This document shows, one piece after another, positions 1-6,876 of a stretch of DNA of 48,472 nt (its first letter is position 1; each line of letters starts with the position of its first letter). Both the position numbers and the translations under genes were made by a program. Under the pieces are notes generated by a model. The model was not told the DNA's origin. It saw nothing but the letters and a program-made list of their open reading frames with translations, and searched no databases. Source of the stretch: Methanospirillum sp. (lineage in GTDB: Archaea > Halobacteriota > Methanomicrobia > Methanomicrobiales > Methanospirillaceae); the NCBI GenBank assembly GCA_012728895.1, contig JAAYEG010000014.1:1-48472 (forward strand), read 5' to 3'.

Positions 1-423
1 CTGCTTCCAGTCGCCCTGCCAGAGCGTCATCGCATGCTTCCGCTCGAACCGGACCCATTTCGGTCGTGACGGTTTTCGTTTCTGAGCCGTCATGAGCCCT
101 CGTTCACGCAGAATGCGATAAACCATCGTGTGCGGGATAACACGACCGGTCCCGGTGACGATGTGCCGGGAGAGGGCACAGGGTCCAAGCTGGGAGATCC
201 GGCGATAGACCAGGACCAGGAAGACCGTGTCCCACGGCGGTGGTCGTGGCCGCCGCCCGGAACGCTGCAGGACCGGCGGGCATCCGTGGATCCGGGTGTA
301 GCGAAGGATCTGATAGACCCGTTCGCGGCTGATGTGGTAACGTGCGGCGATGGACGAGACATCCTCGCCACGACGAAAGGAAGAGACGATCTCCCCGGGA
401 TCATCAGCCCCCAACTTCTGCAT
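1..423 (-). CDS. IS481-like transposase, N-terminal part (runs off the left edge)
   Basis: An open frame of 141 codons runs from an ATG at 423 to the left edge without a stop, so the 3' part is missing. Residues 1-45 look like the helix-turn-helix of IS481/IS3-type transposases (IAARYHISRERVYQILRYT), followed by a basic proline-rich linker (RSGRRPRPPPWD) and a second helical part with TMVYRILRERGLM. The last residues (MTLWQGDWKQ) match the place where these enzymes carry the first Asp of the DDE integrase core; the rest of the core lies outside the window. Family assignment to IS481 is by recollected pattern. Whether the full element is intact cannot be seen. Confidence 0.8.
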   Translation of the reverse strand, partial: MQKLGADDPGEIVSSFRRGEDVSSIAARYHISRERVYQILRYTRIHGCPPVLQRSGRRPRPPPWDTVFLVLVYRRISQLGPCALSRHIVTGTGRVIPHTMVYRILRERGLMTAQKRKPSRPKWVRFERKHAMTLWQGDWKQ

Positions 424-466
424 ACACCCAGTCTCAACAGGTGTCAAGTAATTCGGAGACTCTACA
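1..466 (-). mobile_element. Insertion sequence end, IS481-like
   Basis: The transposase start is preceded, reading leftward, by a segment beginning TGTAGAGTCTCCGAATTACT at 466. IS481-type elements often begin with TGT at the outer end of their inverted repeat, so 466 is a plausible outer boundary. The other end is not in the window, so the inverted repeat and target duplication cannot be confirmed. Confidence 0.45.
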
Positions 467-480
467 CCCTGGCTCTTGCC

Positions 481-501
481 GAAAACCGGTCCTCGGTTTT
501 C
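481..501 (-). terminator. Perfect hairpin after the MoSto-like gene
   Basis: GAAAACCG (481-488) and CGGTTTTC (494-501) form a perfect 8-bp stem with the 5-base loop GTCCT. It lies 7 bases past the stop of the leftward gene and has a T-rich 3' arm on that strand. It probably ends that transcript and shields it from the adjacent insertion sequence. Confidence 0.55.
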
Positions 502-507
502 GCATTT

Positions 508-1329
508 CTACGCCGTGATGACGGTCCCGAGCCGTTCGCCCCGCACGGCGGTCGTGATATTGCCGGGCACGTGGCAATTCACGATCCGGAGCTCGCGGAC
601 GTGGACGGCCTCCTGCATCAGCTCGAGGATCTTCGGCTCCATGACCATGTCCTCCAGGTTCATCTCGAGCAGTTCGTCGGCCGAGATCCGGGGGATCAGC
701 TCGGCGTCGGGGTTCGTCACAGGGTCGGCAGTGAAGAGCCCGTCGACGTTCTTGCCAAGGATACAGGTGCGCGCTCCCATCACCTCGGCCATCAGGAACG
801 CCCCCGTGTCGGTCCTGTGCGGCGGGATCGCCCCGATCCGGACCGGGTGTTCGTAGAGTCCGTACGGCGGCGTCCCGTGTATGACCGGTAGCTGGCCGAG
901 CCTCAGCAACGTCGGCAGCTCGAGCAGGTCGGCCTGGTGGATCCGCGTCCCCCCCCACGGCGAGAGGAGGAGAGCGACCATGATGGCATTCTGCTCGGAG
1001 ATCTTGGCCGAGAGCTCGGCGAGCACTCCCGTGGGCATCCCGAGGTCTAGGCCGACATCCATGATGTGCCGGACCCGAGCACCGCCGCCGGTCACGACGA
1101 GGACCTCGTTCTCTTTCGAGAGGTTCCCGATCTCGGTACAGAGTGGGTGCATCACCGAACGGCCGTAGTCGATAACGCCGTGACCTCCGAGCTTGACCAC
1201 GTTCAGATCGGGCGTGATGCGGATCCGCCTGGATTCACCGATCTCCTCGAGGAGACCCCTTCGAACGAGTGTCTCTGAGGCGAGGCCGGACCTCAGTCCG
1301 AAACGTCCCTGTCGCCGGGTCATACGCAT
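508..1329 (-). CDS. Molybdenum storage protein-like amino acid kinase family protein
   Basis: A 273-residue protein of the amino acid/UMP kinase fold. It aligns along its whole length, from memory, with both subunits of the Azotobacter molybdenum/tungsten storage protein (MosA about 276, MosB about 270 residues). Visible signatures: VVKLGGHGVIDYGR near 44-57 (nucleotide loop), TGGGARVRHI near 80-89, GTPPYGLYEHP near 152-162, IPPHRTDTGAFL near 168-179, NVDGLFTADP near 194-203, and VPGNITTAVRGERLGTVIT near the C terminus. In MoSto the hetero-hexamer uses ATP to pack polyoxomolybdate or tungstate clusters. Only one gene is present here, and it mixes alpha-like (IPPHR-TDTGAFL, GLDLGMP) and beta-like (GTPPY, TP-RIS) features. 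Automated pipelines would likely call it uridylate kinase. Methanogens need Mo or W for formylmethanofuran dehydrogenase, so metal storage is plausible but inferred. A second in-frame ATG lies at 1323. Confidence 0.75.
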   Translation of the reverse strand: MRMTRRQGRFGLRSGLASETLVRRGLLEEIGESRRIRITPDLNVVKLGGHGVIDYGRSVMHPLCTEIGNLSKENEVLVVTGGGARVRHIMDVGLDLGMPTGVLAELSAKISEQNAIMVALLLSPWGGTRIHQADLLELPTLLRLGQLPVIHGTPPYGLYEHPVRIGAIPPHRTDTGAFLMAEVMGARTCILGKNVDGLFTADPVTNPDAELIPRISADELLEMNLEDMVMEPKILELMQEAVHVRELRIVNCHVPGNITTAVRGERLGTVITA

Positions 1330-1392
1330 ACTTATATGTAAGCGGAGAAGAATATTGGTTATATCAACTGGTTAATCAGTTGAGTGAGAACC
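1330..1392. promoter_or_regulatory. Divergent promoter with 20-bp palindrome
   Basis: The 63-base gap between the leftward MoSto-like gene and the rightward operon holds a TATA-like GGTTATATCA (1358-1367), readable on the other strand as TGATATAACC. Counting about 26 bases in either direction lands at or near the two start codons (1393 and 1329), so both mRNAs may be leaderless. A second TATA-like CATATAAG sits at 1332-1339 on the minus strand but is too close to the start. A perfect inverted repeat, TCAACTG (1364-1370) and CAGTTGA (1377-1383) with 6-base spacer GTTAAT, overlaps the shared element and looks like a repressor site. Confidence 0.5.
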
Positions 1393-1599
1393 ATGAAGAT
1401 CTTCGTCCGCGAGAGAACAAAGGTGGGTGAAGGCGTCCGCCAGCCCCGCTATGTCGTGCTTGCCGTCCTTGGCGGCGATTTGAGAATCTACGCGCACCAC
1501 TACCGCAAGACAGAGCTCGAGCAGCTCGCCTCCGACTGCGGCGCCGACCTCGTCTACCTCGAGCAGGTATCGGAGCCCGAGCACGGTAAAAAGAAGTAG
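1393..1599 (+). CDS. Small conserved hypothetical protein, first gene of the trm56-tfe operon
   Basis: Codes for 68 residues starting MKIFVRERTK and ending in a lysine-rich tail. The sequence alternates charged and hydrophobic residues (RYVVLAVLGGDLRIYAHHY, then KTELEQLASDCGADLVYLEQV), which suggests a small mixed alpha/beta fold. ATG 1393 was preferred to GTG 1384 because it lies about 30 bases after a TATA-like sequence, as expected for a leaderless archaeal mRNA. No function is recognised. The gene is followed within 21 bases by the next gene and probably leads the operon. Codon use matches its neighbours (strong C/G at third positions), which supports real coding. Confidence 0.75.
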   Translation: MKIFVRERTKVGEGVRQPRYVVLAVLGGDLRIYAHHYRKTELEQLASDCGADLVYLEQVSEPEHGKKK

Positions 1600-1620
1600 G
1601 TGGGCGCCCGATCTCTTTTC

Positions 1621-1980
1621 ATGCCTGCACCGACGCTCGAGTCGGTCATCGATGCCATGATCACGATCGCACTGGTCGATGACCGGGTTCTCGGGCTCGA
1701 GTTCACGCCCGACGGCGTCCTGATCCGCCTGCCGACGACACGGAAGATCGCGGAGCGTCTCGACGTTCCGCATTACTACGTCCTCCCTCTGATCGGCATG
1801 CTCGAGGCTGATGGCCTGGTCACCCGCGCCGAGCGGGTCGGGATCCGGACGACTCCAGCGGGTACCCACCGCCTCTTCGGCCGGATCGAGCAGCACTACG
1901 CCGGTGACGCGGAGTCCCTGCTGGGAACAGAACTCTTCGACCTCGTCCGGAAACGCGCCTGCCAGGGGCTCGGCCCCTGA
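1621..1980 (+). CDS. Putative winged-helix protein
   Basis: About 119 residues. Residues around 38-80 (TTRKIAERLDVPHYYVLPLIGMLEADGLVTRAE, then an RTTPAGTHRLF wing) have the pattern of a winged helix-turn-helix: helix, turn, recognition helix, then a two-strand wing. That suggests DNA binding, but no family is recognised. The N-terminal part (SVIDAMITIALVDDRVLGLEF) resembles a short alpha/beta lead-in. ATG 1621 is taken as the start; an in-frame GTG at 1600 directly abuts the previous stop and would add seven residues. It sits in the middle of the trm56-tfe operon, so a role in transcription or its control is plausible but unproven. Confidence 0.72.
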   Translation: MPAPTLESVIDAMITIALVDDRVLGLEFTPDGVLIRLPTTRKIAERLDVPHYYVLPLIGMLEADGLVTRAERVGIRTTPAGTHRLFGRIEQHYAGDAESLLGTELFDLVRKRACQGLGP

Positions 1981-1991
1981 AGTAATATGGA

Positions 1992-2297
1992 GTGAAAACC
2001 CACCTCTTTCTGATGCGTGAAGAGGACCTCGACTGGCTCTGCTACACGACTCTCTCCCGGGGAACGGGCAGCGCGACGATCCCGGAGCTCGCCCGGGCCG
2101 TCGGGGCGGACGAAGAGGCGGTGGCCGCTTCGGCGGCACGCCTCGTCCACTACCTGCTGGCCCAGCAGAACGGCGAGAGGATTCAGCTTCTCTCGGCCCA
2201 GGAATCGCTTCTCGCCTGCCAGATACGGTACTCGGGCGACCTTCCGCTTGTCCTCGAGAACGGAGTGGTCCGCGTCAAGGGGCCGGATGATCCCTGA
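1992..2297 (+). CDS. Second putative winged-helix-like small protein
   Basis: Codes for 101 residues from GTG 1992; an in-frame ATG at 2013 would give 94. Residues 30-60 ([29 protein letters not shown]) look like the helical core of a helix-turn-helix, followed by a strand-rich tail ([27 protein letters not shown]). The stop overlaps the trm56 start by 11 bases, which argues for translational coupling. The function is not recognised. It pairs with the preceding winged-helix-like protein, and the two could work together, but nothing in the sequence proves that. Confidence 0.7.
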   Translation: MKTHLFLMREEDLDWLCYTTLSRGTGSATIPELARAVGADEEAVAASAARLVHYLLAQQNGERIQLLSAQESLLACQIRYSGDLPLVLENGVVRVKGPDDP

Positions 2298-2826
2298 AGT
2301 CGCGGTCCTCAGGCTCGGTCACCGGCCCGAACGTGACCAGCGGGTCACGACCCATGTCGGACTCGTCGCGCGGGCGTTCGGAGCACGCCGCATGCTCCTC
2401 GCGGCGCACGATCCGGGCGTGGTACGTTCCATTCGGGACGTCGTTGCACGCTGGGGCGGCGCGTTCCAGGTCGAGGGGGATGTCGGGTGGCGCAGGTGCC
2501 TGGTGGACTGGAAAGCCGCGGGAGGGACCGTGGTCCACCTCTCGATGTACGGCCTGGATCTCACCGAGGTGATCGATCGGGTGCGCGCCTGCGACCCGGT
2601 CCTGGTCGTGGTCGGGGCGGAGAAGGTCCCTGGCGAGGTCTACGGCCTCGCAGACTACAACGTCGCGGTCACCCACCAGCCCCATTCCGAGATCGCGGGA
2701 CTCGCAGTCTTCCTGGACCGTCTCTTCGAGGGGCGCGAGCTCCTGATTGAATACCCGGACGCGCAGATACATGTCCTTCCATCTGAGCGTGGCAAGGTCG
2801 CCCTGGGACCAGCGGAGGAGGAGTGA
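2287..2826 (+). CDS. trm56: tRNA (cytidine(56)-2'-O)-methyltransferase aTrm56
   Basis: A 179-residue SPOUT-class enzyme that in Archaea 2'-O-methylates C56 in the T-loop of tRNAs using S-adenosylmethionine, stabilising the D-loop/T-loop elbow. The family hallmark is at the N terminus ([20 protein letters not shown]), followed by ARAFGA. The C-terminal half carries the knot region: [20 protein letters not shown], then [17 protein letters not shown] with slight variation (here [10 protein letters not shown]). Length is normal for the family. ATG 2287 begins inside the previous gene, and the stop overlaps the next start by four bases (GTGA), so the gene is translated as part of a coupled operon with tfe. 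Confidence 0.95.
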   Translation: MIPEVAVLRLGHRPERDQRVTTHVGLVARAFGARRMLLAAHDPGVVRSIRDVVARWGGAFQVEGDVGWRRCLVDWKAAGGTVVHLSMYGLDLTEVIDRVRACDPVLVVVGAEKVPGEVYGLADYNVAVTHQPHSEIAGLAVFLDRLFEGRELLIEYPDAQIHVLPSERGKVALGPAEEE

Positions 2827-3914
2827 CAATCGACCTGCTCGTGGCCGGGTTCTCGACGCGCCATATCGTTGGATCGGCGCACAACGCCGGTCACCGGGTC
2901 ATCGCGGTCGATCACTTCTGCGACCTCGACCTCGAGGCGTTCGCCGACGCCTGTTACCAGTTCGAGACCCTTCAGGAGCTCGCCTCGATCGCGGACCGGG
3001 TCGCGCGCGAGGAGGTGGTCGACGGGTTCCTCGCAGGCTCCGGGGCCGAGACCCTCACGCTCAAGGCTCCCCTGATCGGCACTCCCCCGGACATCGCATC
3101 CCGGTTTCTCGACAAGGCAGCGACCCAGTCGTTCCTCGAGAAACTCGGCGTGTCCGTCCCCCGCCTCGTCGCCCCCGGTCACTACCCCGCGATGGCGAAA
3201 CCCGTCCAGGGCTCGGGTGGATGGCGGAACCGGATCCTGGCCTCGGACGCTGAGATGGAGCACTTTGTCTGCCAGATGTCCGGCCAGCCATACCTTCTCC
3301 AGGAGATGATCCGGGGCGCGCCGGCATCGGTCTCGTGCCTTACCGACGGCACAGAGGCCGTGGCCGTCGGGACGAACCGTCAGCTTCTCCGGGGCACGGG
3401 CGAGATGGGGTTCGGCTTCGCCGGTTCGGTGACCCCGTGCGACCACCCGCTCGCTGACGAGATGGCCACGATCGCCGAGGAGATCGTAGGGGCGAGCGGG
3501 TGCGTGGGGACGGTCGGGGTCGACTTCGTACTCCCCGACTCACCGGGATCGACGCCGGTCGCGATCGAGGTCAACCCCCGTTTCCAGGGCACGCTCGATA
3601 CCGTCGAGGCGGCGACCGGGATGAACCTGGTCTCGCTCCACCTCGCTGCCTGCGCGGGGCGCCTTCCCCACGAAAGGCCACGCCCCCGGCACTACGCCGC
3701 ACGGCGCATCGTCTTCGCGGACCGGGATCTCGTCGCCGGGTATGGGCTTGCAGCGCGCGGGCAAACGGTCGCCGATATCCCGAGGCCCGGCACGCCCATC
3801 CCGGCGGGATCCGCGGTTGTCTCAGTCCTGGCGAGCGGTTCGAGCTCGGCCGAGGCTCTTGTCATGCTGGATAAGCATATTACCGGCGTGCGTTCATATA
3901 TCGAGCAATGGTAG
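2823..3914 (+). CDS. ATP-grasp domain protein (COG2232-like carboligase)
   Basis: A 363-residue protein starting at GTG 2823. The N terminus is a pre-ATP-grasp Rossmann-like domain ([20 protein letters not shown], then [12 protein letters not shown]). The ATP-grasp core follows: a lysine-containing loop [13 protein letters not shown] near residues 125-137, an [12 protein letters not shown] segment near 160, and the metal-binding strand [14 protein letters not shown] near 246-259. Such enzymes join a carboxylate to an amine or thiol through an acyl phosphate; the substrate here is unknown. It resembles archaeal proteins described as biotin carboxylase-related ligases of unknown role. It lies between trm56 and tfe and overlaps both, which suggests constitutive co-expression. 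It might act in cofactor or tRNA-related chemistry, but that is only context. Confidence 0.85.
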   Translation: MTIDLLVAGFSTRHIVGSAHNAGHRVIAVDHFCDLDLEAFADACYQFETLQELASIADRVAREEVVDGFLAGSGAETLTLKAPLIGTPPDIASRFLDKAATQSFLEKLGVSVPRLVAPGHYPAMAKPVQGSGGWRNRILASDAEMEHFVCQMSGQPYLLQEMIRGAPASVSCLTDGTEAVAVGTNRQLLRGTGEMGFGFAGSVTPCDHPLADEMATIAEEIVGASGCVGTVGVDFVLPDSPGSTPVAIEVNPRFQGTLDTVEAATGMNLVSLHLAACAGRLPHERPRPRHYAARRIVFADRDLVAGYGLAARGQTVADIPRPGTPIPAGSAVVSVLASGSSSAEALVMLDKHITGVRSYIEQW

Positions 3915-4429
3915 CCCTCACCCCGATCCAGGAACAGCCCGCCATCGCCGCGTACCTCCACCGGCTGATCGGCGACGAAGGACTCCTGCTCATCGAGCGG
4001 TTCCCGGACGAGGGGGAGTTCAGTGACGAGGACCTCGCCGAACGGACCGAGATCAACCTGAACTCGGTCCGGCACACCCTCTACACGCTGTACGAACGGC
4101 GCCTCGCCGAGTACAGGCGGATCAAGAACAACGAGACGGGGTGGCTCACGTACCTCTGGCACCTCCGTCTCGACAACGTCCCCGCCGCGCTCGCGGAGGA
4201 GATGGAGGCTGTCCTCGAGAAACTCCGGACCCGCGAACGGTTCGAGGAAGAGAACGACTTCTACCGTTGCGGCCAATGCGGACTCCTCCTGACCTTCAAC
4301 CAGGCGATGGACTCTGACTTCTGCTGCCCCGACTGCGGCGCACCCATGGCCCACTTCGACAACGATATGCTCCTCCTCGCACTCCGTCGTCGGCGCGAGG
4401 CGATCGCCGAGTCGCTCGGGCATGAGTGA
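3908..4429 (+). CDS. tfe: Transcription factor E (TFE alpha)
   Basis: A 173-residue archaeal counterpart of the N-terminal half of eukaryotic TFIIE alpha. It helps TBP/TFB-dependent initiation by stabilising the open complex with RNA polymerase. Residues 1-100 form the extended winged helix (EDLAERTEINLNSVRHTLYTLYERRLAEYRR), followed by a coiled linker (LAEEMEAVLEKLRTRERFEEEN). A zinc ribbon follows with cysteines near 121 and 124 (CGQC) and near 140 and 143 (CPDC); an extra Cys sits at 139. Length and domain order are standard. The start overlaps the ATP-grasp stop by seven bases and its stop overlaps the HD gene by eight. Confidence 0.95.
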   Translation: MVALTPIQEQPAIAAYLHRLIGDEGLLLIERFPDEGEFSDEDLAERTEINLNSVRHTLYTLYERRLAEYRRIKNNETGWLTYLWHLRLDNVPAALAEEMEAVLEKLRTRERFEEENDFYRCGQCGLLLTFNQAMDSDFCCPDCGAPMAHFDNDMLLLALRRRREAIAESLGHE

Positions 4430-4907
4430 AACCGGGGCCCTGCTCCGGGAGGCTGGCTGCGATGAGGGGGTGATCAGGCACTGCCGCGCCGTAACCGCTC
4501 TCGCCCTGGAGCTCGCCAGGGGCAACCCGCTCTACGATCCCGTCCTCCTGGAGACGGGGGGGATGCTCCACGACATCGGCCGTTCGGTGACCCACGGGAT
4601 CGGCCATGCCCAGGCAGGCGCACATCTGCTCTCGGCGCACGGCCTGCCGGAGGCTATTTGCCGCATCGTCGAGACCCACACCGGCGCCGGGCTCACGGCT
4701 GACGAGTGCTCCCTCCTCCGGCTCCTCCCGCGTGATTGCATGCCGCAGAGCCCCGAGGAGCGCCTGGTCGCGTACGCAGACAAGCGACTGAAGGGTGATC
4801 GTGTCGTCTCGATGGAGCGCGAACTCGCGCGGTCGTACGCCCTGCCCCGCAGGGTCCGCCGGCGCTTGTACCGTCTCTGGCGGGAGACCGAGCTCCTCAC
4901 AGGCTGA
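4422..4907 (+). CDS. HD-domain hydrolase (TIGR00295-type)
   Basis: A 161-residue protein with the metal-dependent HD phosphohydrolase fold. His20 lies in the first helix (VIRHCRAVT), HD is at 50-51 (GGMLHDIGRS), further His residues are near 58-62 (THGIGHAQ) and 86 (VETHTGAG), and the final Asp is in VAYADKRLKGD. It matches an archaeal family of small HDIG proteins. The substrate is unknown; phosphate ester or nucleotide hydrolysis is the usual activity of the fold. It is the last gene of the trm56-tfe operon, and its 3' end overlaps by 11 bases the 3' end of the convergent gene downstream. Confidence 0.88.
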   Translation: MSETGALLREAGCDEGVIRHCRAVTALALELARGNPLYDPVLLETGGMLHDIGRSVTHGIGHAQAGAHLLSAHGLPEAICRIVETHTGAGLTADECSLLRLLPRDCMPQSPEERLVAYADKRLKGDRVVSMERELARSYALPRRVRRRLYRLWRETELLTG

Positions 4908-5397
4908 TACGACGCACCTGGGGCAGCGATCGAAGCTCCTCAATTACGCCGGGGGGAAGCGTTCCGTCCACGATCAGCACCAGCTTTGGGTCAGCCGCGA
5001 GGTAAGGGTCGGTCACGAAGATCTGGCGGATCGCTAGGTCGTGCAGGGTCAGCACGTGGACCGCGGCCTCTACGACCCCCTTGTCCCTGGCGTCGATCGG
5101 CGCAATGGTGATCACCGAAAGGCCCAGGTGCTCCGCGACCATCGAGAGGTCAGGCGTCGCCCTCATCCGGGCGAAGATAGGGGCGAGCTGGATATCTTCG
5201 AGGATCCTCTTCGCGGTCGCATCGACCACGCGGCGGTCGACGCCGACGACCGAAGCCACCTGCGTCGCCGGAATCGCGATCTCGTTCGAAACAACGCGTC
5301 CCTGCTCGTTCACGCCGAGACCGTTCTCGAGCAGAAAGAGGGCGACCCGACTCTGGGACGGCGAGTCGGCAAACGCCCGCATGATCTCAGACCACAT
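4897..5397 (-). CDS. Predicted regulator of amino acid metabolism with ACT domain (COG2150-type)
   Basis: About 166 residues. The N-terminal half has a helix-turn-helix look (FADSPSQSRVALFLLENGLGVNE, then PATQVASVVGVDRRVVDATAKRI). The C-terminal half is ACT-like (LSVITIAPIDARDKGVVEAAV, then LVLIVDGTLPPGVIEEL). This arrangement fits archaeal predicted amino-acid-responsive regulators grouped as COG2150. ATG 5397 is preferred to GTG 5403 because the family usually begins MW and because a TATA-like AATAGTATTATCC (5424-5436 on the minus strand) lies about 30 bases upstream, so the mRNA may be leaderless. The effector amino acid and targets are unknown. The gene is convergent with the HD gene. Confidence 0.8.
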   Translation of the reverse strand: MWSEIMRAFADSPSQSRVALFLLENGLGVNEQGRVVSNEIAIPATQVASVVGVDRRVVDATAKRILEDIQLAPIFARMRATPDLSMVAEHLGLSVITIAPIDARDKGVVEAAVHVLTLHDLAIRQIFVTDPYLAADPKLVLIVDGTLPPGVIEELRSLPQVRRISL

Positions 5398-5465
5398 CTG
5401 CACACTTCTGTGCCCCTGTGACGGGGATAATACTATTGGGCTGCCGTCCCCGTTCTCCGGACGGA

Positions 5466-5475
5466 AGATATTTAC
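5466..5475 (+). promoter_or_regulatory. TATA box of the tRNA-Leu gene
   Basis: AGATATTTAC lies about 32-38 bases before the mature 5' end of the tRNA, which puts transcription start a few bases upstream of the tRNA, the usual arrangement in Archaea. Confidence 0.5.
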
Positions 5476-5505
5476 CGTGCGGGGCCGACCAGATATGGCA
5501 CACGA

Positions 5506-5590
5506 GCGAGGGTTGCCGAGCTAGGTCAAAGGCGCAAGGTTGAGGGCCTTGTCACGCAGGTGTTCGGGCGTTCAAATCGCCTCCCTCGCA
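5506..5590 (+). tRNA. tRNA-Leu (anticodon GAG)
   Basis: The acceptor stem GCGAGGG (5506-5512) pairs exactly with CCCTCGC (5583-5589), with discriminator A at 5590. The D-arm has GGTC, the anticodon arm is CAAGG-TTGAGGG-CCTTG with GAG in the loop, a long variable arm typical of class II tRNAs follows, and the T arm is GGCG-TTCAAAT-CGCC. The 85-base length and long variable arm fit leucine. CCA is not encoded. A short T-rich stretch after 5591 may end transcription. No intron is visible. Confidence 0.95.
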
Positions 5591-6876
5591 TTTTCACACT
5601 TTTCCGCATCGTACCCGTCCGCACACGTTCCCTCTGAGCGTACCTGATGGTCTGTTCCGAATACGAACGACCAGGCTGAGGGCGCTCACGGACCACTGAC
5701 AGTGCAGACTCAGGAGATGCCTGCCCCTGTCATGACCATCCACGATATCATCGGGGTCGGGAGCTCCCCTCGCGCCACGGGTACGGTTCATCCTGAAGGT
5801 GTTCGGTCGTCCCACCCGTCTCCGGGTGTTTCCACCCCGACTCGGTATCTCGGACGTGCCAGTGCACCAGCGACCGTCCGACAGTTTCGGAATAGTGCCC
5901 CGGTTTCCGGGTTCTGGGAGAACGGGAAACCGAGATCCGTGCGGATCTCGACAGTGATGCCGTCTCGGGAGCGCCCGGTCACGGTGAGCATCGCGGCTAC
6001 ATCGCTCGCAGGGGGCAGGAAGCCTCCCCGGCAGGTGACGGGCCGGGAGACCCGGGAGTGGACTCTCGCCATCTCCGTATCGCCAGGCGTCTCGATACCG
6101 ATCCACCAGATCCCGCTCTGGTGCCGATCGGTGACCGGACGTCCGAGGCCTGGGCTCCGGAACAGGTTGTCTGCCCTCCCGATCGAGGGCGTGATGATGA
6201 CGCCCGATATCGGGGTGTCACCGTTCCCGAATCACGAGACACAGGGGCCGGATGCTCCTTCGAACCGTCTCTGGCGTCGACGGCGCGCCGGGGAGTTCCG
6301 GCGGCGTTTTCGTTATCCGGCCGGCAGGGGAGGGATGTTGTATCAGCCGGGGGCTCGTCAGGTCAGCGCTTGGACGATCATCACTGCAGATGGGGGGGGG
6401 ATACCGGTGCCGCAGAGCGCAGGGACGATTCGATCCCCCGCTACTCCTCGACACCGTCTAAACACGTTCAACCGTCCTTCCGGGAACGGGTGATATCGCC
6501 CCGCCACCGGGAACCCTCCAGGAAAGAACCGCAGCGAGGATGGCAGCAGGTGCCCCACGTACCGGCCAGGGAACGGCATATCAGATACCGTTCAGTTCCG
6601 GGGGCGGAAACGGTCTCTCCATCCCCGCGCCGGCACCCTGGAGTATTCACTCTCTCGCGAGAGACGGTGCCCGGGGACCTACCTGCTCGGATCCGTATTC
6701 GCGCTCCGGCGGACGATTCAGGGGGTGGTCATCATCGGGATCGTCCTGTTCCGATGAGCGAGCAGCGCCAACCGGGTTCCCTGATTGATCTCCCCCTCCC
6801 GCGTATCACGGGTTTTTTTATGCCGGTGATACGCCCTGGCGGGCGCTCAGTGCCCGTCTCGACATCTGCCCGGGCG
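5591..6876. other. Long GC-rich spacer with one coding-like broken frame
   Basis: No intact gene is convincing in these 1.29 kb. On the minus strand an open frame from about 6232 to 5788 has protein-like content and high GC at third positions (segments such as GVIITPSIGRADNL, SGIWWIGIETPGDTEM, TVEIRTDLGFPFSQNPETG). It lacks a good start before ATG 6072 and shows no family I know. It could be the remnant of a decayed gene. The rest looks non-coding on both strands. The 3' end holds the hairpin at 6801-6834. Confidence 0.55.
6801..6834. other. Perfect 9-bp hairpin with a T7 run in its loop
   Basis: GCGTATCAC (6801-6809) and GTGATACGC (6826-6834) form a perfect stem. The 16-base loop contains seven consecutive T on the plus strand. 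It sits 42 bases beyond the stop of the leftward antiporter gene, so in that transcript the loop would carry seven A. It may mark the 3' end of that mRNA or bind a protein. Confidence 0.4.

Noticed and set aside
130-891. Long plus-strand frame over the left insertion sequence and MoSto-like gene
   Set aside because: It lies opposite two better frames and is rich in Arg, Asp and Pro; it is the mirror of GC-rich coding DNA.
2017-2286. Upstream extension of the trm56 frame
   Set aside because: The extension is Arg/Ser-rich and lies inside another gene; the family starts at ATG 2287.
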